64,000 bases of DNA. Origin: Nitratireductor kimnyeongensis (lineage in GTDB: Bacteria; Pseudomonadota; Alphaproteobacteria; Rhizobiales; Rhizobiaceae). The translations under genes were made by a program, and so were the position numbers. The notes under the pieces were generated by a model. That model was not told the origin of the DNA and ran no database searches. It was given only the letters and a program-made list of their open reading frames with translations. Location of the stretch: positions 3,609,001 through 3,673,000 of the forward strand of contig NZ_CP078143.1 in assembly GCF_019891395.1 (NCBI RefSeq), given 5' to 3'. Positions 24,050 to 34,278 of this stretch are shown in pieces. Position 1 is the first letter of the stretch. Each line of letters begins with the position of its first letter.

Positions 24050-25048
24050 TTGTGCATCTCACCCGATGAATCTCTTTCGACACCGCTCATGGTTGGGGCT
24101 GTCACGATCCGCAACAGAGCGTTTTTGGCACCGATGTCAGGCGTGACCGATCTTGCCTTTCGCGCCCGTGCTCATGCGCACGGGGCGGGGCTTGTGGTTT
24201 CGGAGATGGTGGCGAGCGGTGAACTCGCACGTGGCAAGGCGGAATCGGCGCGTCGCATGCGCCGCCCCGAGGTGGACGTGCACATGGTGCAACTCGCCGG
24301 CAGGGAAGCGCACTGGATGGCCGAGGGCGCCCGGATTGCCGAGGCGGAAGGCGCCGACATCATTGACATAAACATGGGGTGTCCGGCCAAGAAGGTGACG
24401 GGCGGCTATTCCGGCTCGGCCTTGATGCGTGAACCCGACCATGCGCTGAGCCTGATCGAAGCGGTTGTCGCGGCGGTACGGGTGCCCGTTACGGTCAAGA
24501 TGCGGCTTGGCTGGGACGAAAATGCGCTCAACGCGCCGGAAATCGCCAGCCGCGCAGAGAATGCCGGCGTGGCGATGGTAACGGTGCACGGGCGCACACG
24601 TTGCCAGTTCTACAAAGGCAAGGCGGACTGGCAGGCCATTTCGGCGGTAAAGGATGCCGTCGGCATTCCCGTTATTGCCAATGGCGATGTGAACACGGCG
24701 GAGGACGCCGCTGGCATTCTTGCGGCGTCCGGCGCGGATGCCGTGATGATCGGACGCGCGCATTACGGTGCGCCATGGACGGCCGGAGCCGTTGCTGCCA
24801 ATGCTGACTGCCGGCCTGAAAACCTCGCTGACTATGTGATCGATCATTACGAGGCAATGCTCACCCTTTACGGTACGGAGCACGGCACACGTCACGCCCG
24901 CAAGCATCTTGGTTGGTACATGGACCGGCATCTTGGCGAGGTCGATCCGGAATGCCGCAAGGCGATCATGACGGGGAGCGATCACCGTGACGTCTCGCGC
25001 CTTCTGCGGGGGCTTTTCCGCAGACACCAGGAGCGTCTGGCCGCATGA
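24050..25048 (+). CDS. dusB: tRNA-dihydrouridine synthase DusB (NifR3)
   Basis: An FMN enzyme that reduces uridines in tRNA to dihydrouridine. Key motifs are [20 protein letters not shown], the catalytic-cysteine motif NMGCPAKKV, the FMN-binding [11 protein letters not shown] and the NGDV motif. Its 332-residue length is normal. The gene is long known as nifR3, the first gene of the rhizobial ntrBC operon. The start is uncertain: TTG at 24050 agrees with family N-termini, while the next ATG is at 24089. The stop overlaps the ntrB start by 4 bases. Confidence 0.93.
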   Translation: MCISPDESLSTPLMVGAVTIRNRAFLAPMSGVTDLAFRARAHAHGAGLVVSEMVASGELARGKAESARRMRRPEVDVHMVQLAGREAHWMAEGARIAEAEGADIIDINMGCPAKKVTGGYSGSALMREPDHALSLIEAVVAAVRVPVTVKMRLGWDENALNAPEIASRAENAGVAMVTVHGRTRCQFYKGKADWQAISAVKDAVGIPVIANGDVNTAEDAAGILAASGADAVMIGRAHYGAPWTAGAVAANADCRPENLADYVIDHYEAMLTLYGTEHGTRHARKHLGWYMDRHLGEVDPECRKAIMTGSDHRDVSRLLRGLFRRHQERLAA

Positions 25049-26193
25049 ACACACCGGAGGAGCGCAAACGCATGGAGAATGGCCCGGCCACTCTTCTCCT
25101 GAACACGCTCAGGCACCCGATGGTGATGATCGACCGCGATGGTTTCATGGTCGAGGTCAATGCGGAAGCGGAGGATTTCTTTCGCTCCGGCGCCTCCATC
25201 CTCGCCCGCAGCCGGCTCGAGGATTTCGTACCCTTTGGCAGCCCCTTGATCGCACTCGTGGAGCAGGTGCGCGAGCAGCGTGTGGCCATCAATGAATATC
25301 GTGTGGACATTTCCTCGCCGAGGCTGGGGGCGGAACGCATGGTGGATATTCATGCCGCACCTGTTTCGGAAGTGCCGGGCGCGGTGGCGCTTCTCCTGCA
25401 GGAACGTTCCATGGCCGACAAGATCGACCGGCAGATGGTGCATCGAGGGGCGGCGCGTTCGGTGACCGGCCTGGCGGCCATGCTGGCGCATGAGATCAAG
25501 AACCCGCTTTCGGGCATTCGCGGCGCCGCACAATTGCTCGAACACGCGGTGACGGACGAGGATCGCGCCCTGACACGTCTCATCACGGAGGAAACGGACC
25601 GGATCGTCGCGCTGGTGGATCGTATGGAAGTGTTTTCCGACGAACGTCCTGTGGAGCGCGACCCGATCAACATCCATCTCGTGCTCGACCACGTCAAGGC
25701 GGTCGCCAAAAGCGGTTTTGCCCGAAAGGTGAGCATTGTCGAAGACTACGATCCCTCCCTGCCGCCTGTTTGGGCCAACCGTGATCAGTTGATTCAGGTG
25801 TTCCTGAACCTGGTGAAGAACGCTGCTGAAGCCATTGGCGACAGAGACGATGGCGAGATCAGGCTGACGACGGCATTCCGGCCGGGCATTCGCTTGTCGG
25901 TACCGGGCTCGCCTGATCGGGTGGCACTGCCGCTGGAGTTCTGCGTTCATGACAATGGACCGGGGATTCCGGAGGATCTTCGGCAGATCATCTTCGATCC
26001 CTTTGTGACCTCCAAACAGAATGGCTCCGGTCTGGGGCTCGCACTGGTTGCCAAGATTGTCGGTGCGCATGGCGGCGTCATCGAGTGCGAATCCTCCGGT
26101 CAGCGCGGCACGGTTTTCCGCATCCTGATGCCTGCCTGGCGCGAAGCGCGCCGGAAGGATGTCCTACTCAACGAAGAGGATACGCCCGCATGA
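25045..26193 (+). CDS. ntrB: Nitrogen regulation sensor kinase NtrB
   Basis: The cytoplasmic histidine kinase/phosphatase that controls NtrC in response to PII. The 382-residue protein has an N-terminal PAS domain (about 15-130), the phosphorylated histidine H149 in [12 protein letters not shown], and HATPase motifs [17 protein letters not shown] and GSGLGLAL. No membrane segments are present. It overlaps dusB and ntrC by 4 bases each. Confidence 0.96.
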   Translation: MNTPEERKRMENGPATLLLNTLRHPMVMIDRDGFMVEVNAEAEDFFRSGASILARSRLEDFVPFGSPLIALVEQVREQRVAINEYRVDISSPRLGAERMVDIHAAPVSEVPGAVALLLQERSMADKIDRQMVHRGAARSVTGLAAMLAHEIKNPLSGIRGAAQLLEHAVTDEDRALTRLITEETDRIVALVDRMEVFSDERPVERDPINIHLVLDHVKAVAKSGFARKVSIVEDYDPSLPPVWANRDQLIQVFLNLVKNAAEAIGDRDDGEIRLTTAFRPGIRLSVPGSPDRVALPLEFCVHDNGPGIPEDLRQIIFDPFVTSKQNGSGLGLALVAKIVGAHGGVIECESSGQRGTVFRILMPAWREARRKDVLLNEEDTPA

Positions 26194-27632
26194 CCAGCAT
26201 TCTCGTCGCCGATGACGACGCAGCCATCCGCACAGTGCTCAATCAGGCACTCTCACGCGCGGGTCACGATGTGCGGGTCACATCGAACGTCGAGACGCTC
26301 TGGCGCTGGGTTTCTGCAGGCGAGGGGGATCTGGTGATCACCGATGTGGTGATGCCCGACGGCAATGCATTCGACCTGTTGCCACGAATCCGCAAGGTAC
26401 GCCCCGACCTGCCGGTCGTGGCCATGAGCGCCCAGAATACGTTCATGACCGCGATCCGGGCCTCTGAAGTTGGTGCCTATGAGTATCTGCCAAAACCTTT
26501 CGATCTGACAGAACTCGTCAACATCGTCGGACGCGCGCTTTCGGAGCCGAAATCGAACCAGAAGGAAAGTGCGAGCGCCGATGCGCCGGACGCCCTGCCT
26601 CTCATTGGTCGTTCGGCTGCAATGCAGGAAATCTATCGTCTGCTGGCGCGCATGATGCAGACCGATCTTACGGTGATGATCAGCGGCGAATCCGGGACGG
26701 GCAAGGAACTCGTGGCGCGAGCGCTCCACGAGTATGGTCGCAGGCGCAAGGGCCCGTTCGTGGCAATCAACATGGCCGCCATCCCGCGCGACCTGATCGA
26801 ATCCGAGCTCTTCGGACATGAGAAAGGGGCATTTACCGGTGCTCAGGCACGCTCCTTCGGCCGCTTCGAACAGGCTGAGGGCGGAACGCTCTTTCTCGAC
26901 GAGATCGGCGACATGCCGATGGAGGCGCAGACCCGGCTTCTGCGCGTTCTGCAGCAGGGAGAGTATACGACGGTCGGCGGGCGCACGCCGATCCGCACCG
27001 ATGTGCGCATCGTGGCTGCCACCAACAAGGATCCCAGAACGCTGATCGACCAGGGCCTTTTCCGTGAAGATCTGTTCTACCGGCTGAACGTGGTCCCGCT
27101 GCGCCTGCCCCCCTTGCGGGAGCGGGCCGAGGATATTCCCGATCTGGTACGGCATTTTTTTGCAAGGGCCGAACAGGAAGGTCTTCAGGCCAAACGCATT
27201 GGCTCGGATGGGCTCGACCGGCTTAAGAGCTATCGTTGGCCGGGCAATGTGCGCGAGTTGGAAAACCTCGTGCGACGCCTGGCAGCACTCTATCCGCAGG
27301 ATGAGATTTCCGCCGAGATCATCGAACAGGAGTTGCGTGCCGCCGGAGCTTTGCGTGCAAGTCAGCAGGATGCGCTGCCAGAGGAGACGACACTCACACA
27401 GGCGGTCGAACAGCATCTGCAACGCTATTTCGGCCAGTTCGGGGACCAACTTCCGCCAGCCGGCCTTTATCAACGAGTCCTCGCGGATGTCGAACAGCCT
27501 CTGCTGATCGCTGCGCTGACGGCAACGGGCGGAAACCAGCTAAAGGCGGCCGATCTCCTCGGGCTCAATCGCAACACGCTGCGCAAGAAGATCCGCGACT
27601 ACGGAATCAACATCTATCGGGGCGCTGGCTGA
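26190..27632 (+). CDS. ntrC: Nitrogen regulation response regulator NtrC
   Basis: A sigma-54 activator of nitrogen-assimilation genes. The 480-residue protein has a receiver domain with phosphoacceptor D52, an AAA+ domain with Walker A GESGTGKE (166-173) and the sigma-54 contact loop GAFTGA (213-218), then a Fis-type helix-turn-helix at the C-terminus ([20 protein letters not shown]). All expected functional motifs are present. The ATG at 26190 overlaps the ntrB stop, as is usual. Confidence 0.97.
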   Translation: MTSILVADDDAAIRTVLNQALSRAGHDVRVTSNVETLWRWVSAGEGDLVITDVVMPDGNAFDLLPRIRKVRPDLPVVAMSAQNTFMTAIRASEVGAYEYLPKPFDLTELVNIVGRALSEPKSNQKESASADAPDALPLIGRSAAMQEIYRLLARMMQTDLTVMISGESGTGKELVARALHEYGRRRKGPFVAINMAAIPRDLIESELFGHEKGAFTGAQARSFGRFEQAEGGTLFLDEIGDMPMEAQTRLLRVLQQGEYTTVGGRTPIRTDVRIVAATNKDPRTLIDQGLFREDLFYRLNVVPLRLPPLRERAEDIPDLVRHFFARAEQEGLQAKRIGSDGLDRLKSYRWPGNVRELENLVRRLAALYPQDEISAEIIEQELRAAGALRASQQDALPEETTLTQAVEQHLQRYFGQFGDQLPPAGLYQRVLADVEQPLLIAALTATGGNQLKAADLLGLNRNTLRKKIRDYGINIYRGAG

Positions 27633-27702
27633 CCGGGGTCCAAAACCGGCCTGCATGTCCATCTTGGACCTTGCAGATCCCCAATTTGCCCCAGCAATGC
27701 CG

Positions 27703-27762
27703 CAATGTTGAGAAATGCAACTGTTGCCAGCGGGTGACAGTCGTTGCATATGTGCAACATTG
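27703..27762. promoter_or_regulatory. Cluster of CAA-N2/3-TTG sites upstream of ntrY
   Basis: Three short palindromes lie in the 160-base gap between ntrC and ntrY: CAATGTTG at 27703-27710, CAACTGTTG at 27718-27726 and CAACATTG at 27755-27762. A further inverted repeat, GTTGCA-TATG-TGCAAC, lies at 27743-27758. CAA-Nx-TTG motifs are reported for NtrX binding in alphaproteobacteria, so NtrX autoregulation of ntrYX is likely but inferred. Confidence 0.55.
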
Positions 27763-27792
27763 GGGCGGTGTTGGAGAGCAGAAGCGGGAGTT

Positions 27793-30045
27793 ATGGTAAG
27801 CTTGTCAGAGAGTTCGCCGACGCAGTCTTTTGTCGCGGCTTCGCCTGTGCGGCGTGGTCGTTCAGCCACATTTTATATCGGCGTTTCTGCGGCCCTCGGT
27901 GCCCTTCTGACAGCCGCAGTGTCTTTCGCTGTTCTTCTGGGGCTCACGCCTTTTACACCGGATGCGCAGACCACGCTTCTATTGATCGCGGTGAATTTCG
28001 CTTTCATCATGCTTTTGTTCGGGCTGATCGTGCTCGAGGGGCTTCGCATCTACAAATCGCGGAAGGGCCAGAGAGCAGCGTCTCGCCTGCACGTGCGCAT
28101 TATCGCGATGTTCTCGCTGGTGGCGGCGATACCGGCGATCCTTGTCGCCGTGATTGCCTCGGTTACGCTTGAGCTGGGTCTCGACCGGTGGTTCGAATTG
28201 AGAACGAAGGTGATTGTCTATTCCTCGCTCTCTATTGCCGATGCCTATGTGCAGCAAAACGCGCGAAGTCTGCAGGGCACGACAGAAAGCATGGGTGTTC
28301 GGCTTGATCAGGCCCGCACACTGTACAATCTCGACCGGTATGGGTTTCGCGATTTCATGACGCGTCAAGCCATGCTGCGCGGCCTCGCGGATGCTGAACT
28401 TGTCCGGGAAGACGGTTCTGTCATCATGAGCGCGCAGATGACAGAAGATATCCCGCTTCCCCGGCCCGGAAGCAATGCGATGGAGATCGCCAACAGCTCC
28501 CAGATCGCCTTCAACGAAATCGGAGGCACCAATCTGGTGACGGCTGTCTACAAACTTCAGGATATCCCCGACGCCTATCTTTATACCGGAGCTCTGCTGG
28601 ATCCCGAGGTCTTGAAAGCACGGCAAATCGTGCGCACCAACACCGACGAGTACCGGTCACTCGAAGGAAATCGCGGCAACACGCAAATCGCTTTTGCGTT
28701 GTTGTATCTCGTCGTGACGCTCGCGATCGTTCTTGCGGCGATCTGGACGGGCATCGCTGTCGCGGACAGGTTGGTGCGTCCGATACGCCAATTGATAGGT
28801 GCGGCTGGCGCGGTGTCCACCGGCGATCTCGATGTGACCGTCCCAGTCCGTTCCTCCGACGGCGATGTTGGCCTCCTCGGCGACACGTTCAACAAGATGA
28901 CACAACAGCTCAAATCACAGCGCGATCAGCTCATCGCGGCCAAGGACGTGATTGACGAGCGGCGGCGCTTTACAGAGGCCGTGCTGTCGGGTGTGAGCGC
29001 CGGGGTTATCGGTGTCGAGGCAGACGGTTCGGTTGCCATGGTCAACCGCTCCGCCGAGGCGATGCTCGACATTTCCGCGCATGAAGCGGTGAACCGGAAT
29101 CTCTCGGCTGTTCTGCCGCATCTCGGGCGCGTGTTCGAGACAGGGCGCAGATCAGGCCGCCCCGTCTACCGCGAACAGGCTACTTTCTTTCGAAGCGGAT
29201 CGGAACGTACGTTCAATATCCAGATTACAACGGAAGAAGGCGTCAACGAGGACGATGAGCATTCCTACGTGGTAACGGTCGACGACATCACCGATCTGAT
29301 GCAGGCACAACGGTCGATGGCCTGGGCGGACGTTGCACGGCGCATTGCGCATGAAATCAAAAATCCGCTGACACCGATCCAGTTGTCCGCCGAGCGTATC
29401 CGCCGCAGGTTCGGCAAGGTTATCGAACACGACAGGGAGATCTTCGATCAGTGTACCGATACGATCATCCGGCAAGTCGGTGATATCGGGCGAATGGTCG
29501 ACGAATTCTCGGCCTTTGCGCGGATGCCGAAGCCGGACATTCAGTATCTCGATCTGAGGGAACCGCTGCGCGAGGCTTCATTCCTGGTCGAGGTTGCCCG
29601 CAATGAGATCAGCTTTGAGAGGCATATCTCGGATGACCCGTTGATGGGCCGTTTCGACGCGCGCTTGATGGGCCAGGCCTTCGGCAATGTAATCAAAAAC
29701 GCCGCAGAGGCGATAGACGCTGCAGAGCGGAGCAATGGCCAGCCGGGCGCGATCCGCATCAATGCGGGTATCAGTGGCCGATTTATCCAGATCGAAGTGA
29801 TCGACAATGGCAAGGGATTGCCGCGGGAAAACCGCCAGCGTCTGCTCGAACCTTACATGACAACGCGAGACAAGGGGACGGGCCTCGGCCTGGCCATCGT
29901 TAAGAAGATCATCGAGGACCATGGAGGGCGCCTGGAACTGCACGATGCTCCTGCTGATTTCCATGGCGGCATCGGCGCGATGATCCGCATCATACTTCCC
30001 GCTGCCGGAGAAACCGGTGGCACCGCTGAGACGACAAGAAGGTAG
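27793..30045 (+). CDS. ntrY: Transmembrane sensor histidine kinase NtrY
   Basis: A membrane kinase partner of NtrX, linked in related bacteria to nitrogen and oxygen/redox control. The 750-residue protein has N-terminal membrane helices, an extracytoplasmic region, a further helix before a HAMP domain (LVRPIRQLIGAAGAVSTGDLDVTVP), a PAS domain, the histidine H520 in [14 protein letters not shown] and HATPase motifs including GTGLGLAIVKKI. The ATG at 27793 follows GCGGGAG; the longer in-frame extension from 27715 covers the regulatory repeats and is not used. Confidence 0.95.
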   Translation: MVSLSESSPTQSFVAASPVRRGRSATFYIGVSAALGALLTAAVSFAVLLGLTPFTPDAQTTLLLIAVNFAFIMLLFGLIVLEGLRIYKSRKGQRAASRLHVRIIAMFSLVAAIPAILVAVIASVTLELGLDRWFELRTKVIVYSSLSIADAYVQQNARSLQGTTESMGVRLDQARTLYNLDRYGFRDFMTRQAMLRGLADAELVREDGSVIMSAQMTEDIPLPRPGSNAMEIANSSQIAFNEIGGTNLVTAVYKLQDIPDAYLYTGALLDPEVLKARQIVRTNTDEYRSLEGNRGNTQIAFALLYLVVTLAIVLAAIWTGIAVADRLVRPIRQLIGAAGAVSTGDLDVTVPVRSSDGDVGLLGDTFNKMTQQLKSQRDQLIAAKDVIDERRRFTEAVLSGVSAGVIGVEADGSVAMVNRSAEAMLDISAHEAVNRNLSAVLPHLGRVFETGRRSGRPVYREQATFFRSGSERTFNIQITTEEGVNEDDEHSYVVTVDDITDLMQAQRSMAWADVARRIAHEIKNPLTPIQLSAERIRRRFGKVIEHDREIFDQCTDTIIRQVGDIGRMVDEFSAFARMPKPDIQYLDLREPLREASFLVEVARNEISFERHISDDPLMGRFDARLMGQAFGNVIKNAAEAIDAAERSNGQPGAIRINAGISGRFIQIEVIDNGKGLPRENRQRLLEPYMTTRDKGTGLGLAIVKKIIEDHGGRLELHDAPADFHGGIGAMIRIILPAAGETGGTAETTRR

Positions 30046-30048
30046 AAA

Positions 30049-31410
30049 ATGGCTTCCGACATTCTGATCGTAGACGACGAGGAAGACATCCGTGAACTGG
30101 TTGCCGGCATTCTGAGCGACGAAGGTCATGAAACGCGAACCGCCCACGACAGCGATAGTGCGCTCGCCTCGATCTCGGAACGGGTTCCGCGCCTGATCCT
30201 GCTCGATATCTGGCTACAGGGATCCAAACTTGACGGGCTGGCACTGCTCGACAAGATCAAGGAAGTGCACCCTCATGTTCCTGTCGTCATGATTTCCGGT
30301 CATGGCACCATCGAAACGGCGGTTTCGGCGATCAAGCGCGGTGCCTACGATTTCATCGAAAAGCCGTTCAAGACGGATCGGATGATCCTGATCTGCGAGC
30401 GGGCGCTGGAGATCTCCAAGCTCAAGCGCGAGATGAACGATCTGAAGAAGCGGAGCGGCGCTTCCTATGACCTCGTTGGCGAGTCTGCCGCACTCAACCA
30501 TCTGCGCCAGACGATCGAGCGTGTAGCACCGTCCAACAGCCGGATCATGCTGACCGGTCCGTCGGGGTCGGGCAAGGAACTGGTCGCCCGGGCAATTCAT
30601 GCTGCATCGCCCCGCAGCAATGGTCCATTCGTGACCCTGAACGCCGCAGCCATCACGCCTGAACGGATGGAAATCGAGTTGTTCGGCACCGAATCCGACG
30701 GAGGTGAGAGAAAAGTGGGAGCCCTCGAGGAGGCTCACGGTGGTGTTCTCTATCTCGATGAAGCGGCCGACATGCCGCTCGGCACGCAGAGCAAGATCCT
30801 GCGTGTTCTCGTGGATCAGCAATTCGAACGTGTCGGCGGCACACGGCGCGTGAAGGTGGATGTGCGCATCATCTCATCCACGGCACAAAACATCGAATCC
30901 CTCATCGCCGACGGCCGCTTCCGCGAAGACTTGTTTCACAGGCTGGCTGTGGTGCCGGTCGTGGTGCCGCCACTGGCGGACCGACGCGAGGATATCCCCT
31001 TGCTTGTGGATCATTTCATGCAGCAGATCGGTGAACAGGCCGGCATCAAGCCGCGTCCGCTGGGCAATGACGCGATGGCCGTTCTTCAGGCGCACAATTG
31101 GCCAGGCAACGTGCGTCAGCTGCGCAACAATATCGAACGGTTGATGATCCTGACGCGGGGTGACGGGCCAGACACACCGATCACCGCAGACCTTTTGCCG
31201 GCGGAAATCGGTGATGTCATGCCGCGCCTGCCGACGCAGTCGGACCAGCACATCATGGCGCTGCCATTGCGCGAGGCGCGCGAGCTTTTCGAAAAGGAAT
31301 ATCTACTTGCCCAGATAAACCGTTTCGGCGGAAACATCTCGCGCACGGCAGAATTCGTCGGCATGGAACGCTCGGCGCTTCATCGAAAGCTCAAATCACT
31401 GGGCGTCTAG
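30049..31410 (+). CDS. ntrX: Response regulator NtrX, without the GAFTGA loop
   Basis: The response-regulator partner of NtrY. The 453-residue protein has a receiver domain with D53, an AAA+ domain with Walker A GPSGSGKE (170-177) and a C-terminal Fis-type HTH (ISRTAEFVGMERSALHRKLKSLG). The region that should carry GAFTGA (about 213-226) reads FGTESDGGERKVGALEE instead, so the protein should not open sigma-54 promoters. It starts 3 bases after ntrY. Confidence 0.95.
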   Translation: MASDILIVDDEEDIRELVAGILSDEGHETRTAHDSDSALASISERVPRLILLDIWLQGSKLDGLALLDKIKEVHPHVPVVMISGHGTIETAVSAIKRGAYDFIEKPFKTDRMILICERALEISKLKREMNDLKKRSGASYDLVGESAALNHLRQTIERVAPSNSRIMLTGPSGSGKELVARAIHAASPRSNGPFVTLNAAAITPERMEIELFGTESDGGERKVGALEEAHGGVLYLDEAADMPLGTQSKILRVLVDQQFERVGGTRRVKVDVRIISSTAQNIESLIADGRFREDLFHRLAVVPVVVPPLADRREDIPLLVDHFMQQIGEQAGIKPRPLGNDAMAVLQAHNWPGNVRQLRNNIERLMILTRGDGPDTPITADLLPAEIGDVMPRLPTQSDQHIMALPLREARELFEKEYLLAQINRFGGNISRTAEFVGMERSALHRKLKSLGV

Positions 31411-31438
31411 CTGGTGACATGGTCCGTGCAGGCATGAG

Positions 31439-31467
31439 AAGCCGGACATCCGGCTTTCCGGTTTTCA
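31439..31467 (+). terminator. Terminator-like hairpin after ntrX
   Basis: A perfect 7-base-pair stem, AAGCCGG-ACAT-CCGGCTT, followed by TCCGGTTTT, 28 bases after the ntrX stop. The T-run is broken, so it may be a weak terminator between ntrX and trkA. Confidence 0.5.
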
Positions 31468-31541
31468 TGGCGCTGGAAAAGCGCTAGAGCAGGGGCCTTG
31501 CAGACCCGATATCCGGTCTTTGATGAGGCAGGGAACAGGCG

Positions 31542-32918
31542 ATGAAAGTCATTATTTGCGGTGCGGGCCAGGTTGGTTTCGGTATCGCGGAACGCTTGGC
31601 GGCGGAGCAGAACGACGTGTCCGTGATCGATACGTCGCCAGAACTGATTCGTGCCGTTCGCGATACGCTCGACGTGCGCGGCTTTGTCGGTCATGGCGCA
31701 CATCCTGATGTGCTCGCCTCAGCCGGCGCGAGCGAAGCCGACATGATCATCGCCGTGACCCTGTTCGACGAGGTGAACATGGTCGCCTGCCAGGTCGCGC
31801 ATTCCTTGTTCAATGTACCGACCAAGATCGCGCGCATTCGTTCGCAGTCTTATCTGCAATCGCACTATATGGACCTGTTCTCGCGCGATCATCTTCCCAT
31901 CGACGTGATCATTTCGCCGGAAGTGGAAGTTGGCGAGATGGTGATGCGCCGCATCGCTTTGCCGGGGGCGACGGATGTGGTGAGCTTCGCCGACGACAAG
32001 GTGTCGATGGTGGCCATCGAATGTCTCGAAGAATGCCCGGTCATCAACACGCCACTGGCACAGCTGACGGAACTCTTCCCCGATTTGCCATCGACCGTGG
32101 TGGGCGTCTCACGTGAGGGGAAGCTGTTCATCCCGCATTCGGGCGACCAGCTCATTGCCGGTGATCTTGCCTATGTGGTGACGACCAAGGATCAGGTGCG
32201 GCGCACGCTCGGCCTCTTCGGACACGAGGAGCGCGAGGCCACCCGCATCGTCATCGCCGGGGGCGGCAATATCGGTCTCTATGTGTCCCGCGCGATGGAA
32301 AAGAAGCAAAGCCGCACCAAGGTCAAGGTCATCGAGAACACGCGCGAACGCGCGGTGGCTCTCGCAGACAAGCTGCGCCGGACCGTCGTCCTGCATGGCA
32401 GCGCGCTCGACCAGAAGCTGCTTCTGGAAGCCGACATCCAGCATGCCGACCTGATGGTGGCACTGACCAATGACGATCAGGTCAACATATTGTCGAGCGT
32501 GATCGCCAAGCGTCTCGGCTGCCGGTCCAATCTGGTTCTGATCAACAATCCGACCTATCACGATTTTGCCAAAACGCTGGGGATCGACGCGCATGTGAAC
32601 CCGCGCTCCGTGACGATATCCAAGGTTCTCCAGCATGTCAGGCGCGGCCGCATTCGTGCCGTCCACAACATTCAGCGTGGGGCGGCCGAGGTTATCGAGG
32701 CCGAAGCCCTGGAAACATCGCCGCTTGTGGGCCCACCGCTCAGCGAGGTGGAGTTTCCCGACGGAATGCGTATCGGCGCGGTTTATCGTGACGGTGCGGT
32801 CATCAAGCCGAGCGGGTCGCTGAAGATCAAGCCGAAGGACCGGGTGGTGATTTTTGCGCTTGAGAGCGCTGTCCGTCAGGTCGAGCAGATGTTCCGCGTC
32901 AGCCTGGAGTTCTTCTGA
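31542..32918 (+). CDS. trkA: Trk potassium uptake regulator TrkA
   Basis: The peripheral NAD-binding subunit that gates the Trk potassium channel. The 458-residue protein has two tandem units, each an RCK-N Rossmann domain (ICGAGQVGFGIAERLA near the start and IVIAGGGNIGLYVSRAME near 235) followed by an RCK-C domain. Full-length TrkA is about 458 residues. Placement after ntrYX is frequent in Rhizobiales. The membrane partner TrkH is not in the window. Confidence 0.96.
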   Translation: MKVIICGAGQVGFGIAERLAAEQNDVSVIDTSPELIRAVRDTLDVRGFVGHGAHPDVLASAGASEADMIIAVTLFDEVNMVACQVAHSLFNVPTKIARIRSQSYLQSHYMDLFSRDHLPIDVIISPEVEVGEMVMRRIALPGATDVVSFADDKVSMVAIECLEECPVINTPLAQLTELFPDLPSTVVGVSREGKLFIPHSGDQLIAGDLAYVVTTKDQVRRTLGLFGHEEREATRIVIAGGGNIGLYVSRAMEKKQSRTKVKVIENTRERAVALADKLRRTVVLHGSALDQKLLLEADIQHADLMVALTNDDQVNILSSVIAKRLGCRSNLVLINNPTYHDFAKTLGIDAHVNPRSVTISKVLQHVRRGRIRAVHNIQRGAAEVIEAEALETSPLVGPPLSEVEFPDGMRIGAVYRDGAVIKPSGSLKIKPKDRVVIFALESAVRQVEQMFRVSLEFF

Positions 32919-33014
32919 GCCGCTTGAAAAAGCTCCTGCAGGGCGGCAATACAAACCTTTCTTCCGTGCGGCAACGATTCCAGCCGGCGGAATTCATCAG
33001 ACGGAGAGTGAGAC

Positions 33015-33881
33015 ATGCCACGCATTGCATATGTGAACGGGCGTTATGCGAATCACGGTGACGCGATGGTTCACGTGGAAGATCGTGGTTATCAGCTCGC
33101 TGACGGTGTCTACGAGGTGTGCGAGATTTCCCGTGGTTTCATCATCGACATGAAGGGGCATCTCGATCGGCTCGACCGTTCGCTGAGCGAACTGCGCATG
33201 GACTGGCCCGTTGAGCGCAAGGCGCTGGAATTCATCATGCGCGAGGTTATCCGCCGCAACCATGTGCGCAATGGCATGGTGTATCTGCAGGTGACGCGCG
33301 GCGTGGCCCCGCGTGACCACGCTTTCCCCACCACGCCGGTTCGCTCCGCCCTGGTGGTGACGGCAAAGCGCATGGATCCGAACGCCTCGGCAAGGAAGGC
33401 CGAGAAGGGCATGACGGTTATCACTGTGCCGGAAAACCGCTGGGAGCGTGTGGATATCAAGACCATCGGCCTTCTGCCAAATGTTCTGGCACGTCAGGCC
33501 GCGGTCGATGCCGGCGCGCAGGAAGCATGGTTTGTCGACCCGGATGGAACGGTCAAGGAAGGCGCATCCACCAATGCCTGGATCGTGACGAAAGACGGCC
33601 ATCTGGTGACCCGTGCGGCCGATTTCGGCATTCTGCGTGGGATAACCAGAGCAACGGTAATGAAGGTTGCCGCCGATCTCGGGCTGAAGGTCGAGGAGCG
33701 CGCTTTTTCTGTTGAGGAGGCGCAAAACGCCCGCGAAGCCTTTGTGACCAGCGCCACGAGCGTTGTCATGCCGGTGGTCACTATCGACGGCAAACCGGTG
33801 GCCAATGGACATCCCGGCAACGTAGCCCGGTCCTTGCGGGACGCGTTTTTTGCGATTGCGGAAAAAAGTCCTAGCTGTTAA
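33015..33881 (+). CDS. dat: D-amino-acid transaminase (class IV aminotransferase)
   Basis: A PLP enzyme of fold type IV, 288 residues, most similar in motifs to D-alanine aminotransferases: YVNGRYANHGDAMVHVEDRGYQLADGVYE at the N-terminus and the PLP lysine K149 in VDIKTIGLLPN. A SATSVVMPV block lies near the C-terminus. It likely interconverts D-alanine and D-glutamate for the cell wall; other class IV enzymes (BCAT, ADC lyase) fit the motifs less well. It starts 96 bases after trkA. Confidence 0.9.
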   Translation: MPRIAYVNGRYANHGDAMVHVEDRGYQLADGVYEVCEISRGFIIDMKGHLDRLDRSLSELRMDWPVERKALEFIMREVIRRNHVRNGMVYLQVTRGVAPRDHAFPTTPVRSALVVTAKRMDPNASARKAEKGMTVITVPENRWERVDIKTIGLLPNVLARQAAVDAGAQEAWFVDPDGTVKEGASTNAWIVTKDGHLVTRAADFGILRGITRATVMKVAADLGLKVEERAFSVEEAQNAREAFVTSATSVVMPVVTIDGKPVANGHPGNVARSLRDAFFAIAEKSPSC

Positions 33882-33962
33882 CCAACGCGCATGACGATGC
33901 GTCTCGGTGCAACCGATGAACTCTGGCATCACTTGATCATGCAGTCCCTGTCACAGACTTTC

Positions 33963-33992
33963 TTGACAGGAGCGTGTCATATTTGCGCTACT
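33963..33992 (+). promoter_or_regulatory. Possible hfq promoter
   Basis: TTGACA at 33963-33968, an 18-base spacer and GCTACT at 33987-33992, about 37 bases upstream of the hfq ATG. The -35 hexamer is perfect but the -10 is weak. A TGACA/TGTCA inverted repeat overlaps the -35. Confidence 0.35.
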
Positions 33993-34029
33993 GGCTGCCC
34001 TGAGGCAGCGAATGGGTGAAAGACCAAAA

Positions 34030-34278
34030 ATGGCGGAACGAACTCAAAACCTGCAGGACCTGTTCCTGAATACCGTTCGCAAGAGCAAGAACCCTCTGAC
34101 GATCTTTCTCATCAACGGTGTCAAGCTGACAGGCATTGTTACTTCATTCGATAATTTCTGCGTGCTTTTGCGCCGCGACGGACATTCGCAGCTCGTCTAC
34201 AAGCATGCGATCTCGACGATCATGCCGAGCCAGCCTGTTCAGCTTTACGACGCCGAGGAAAGCAATCGGGACGCGTGA
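34030..34278 (+). CDS. hfq: RNA chaperone Hfq
   Basis: An Sm-like hexameric protein that pairs small RNAs with messages. The 82-residue protein carries Sm1 ([27 protein letters not shown]) and Sm2 ([15 protein letters not shown]). The start [14 protein letters not shown] is the family standard; an upstream in-frame ATG at 34012 would add six residues. hflX follows directly after the stop. Confidence 0.97.
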   Translation: MAERTQNLQDLFLNTVRKSKNPLTIFLINGVKLTGIVTSFDNFCVLLRRDGHSQLVYKHAISTIMPSQPVQLYDAEESNRDA

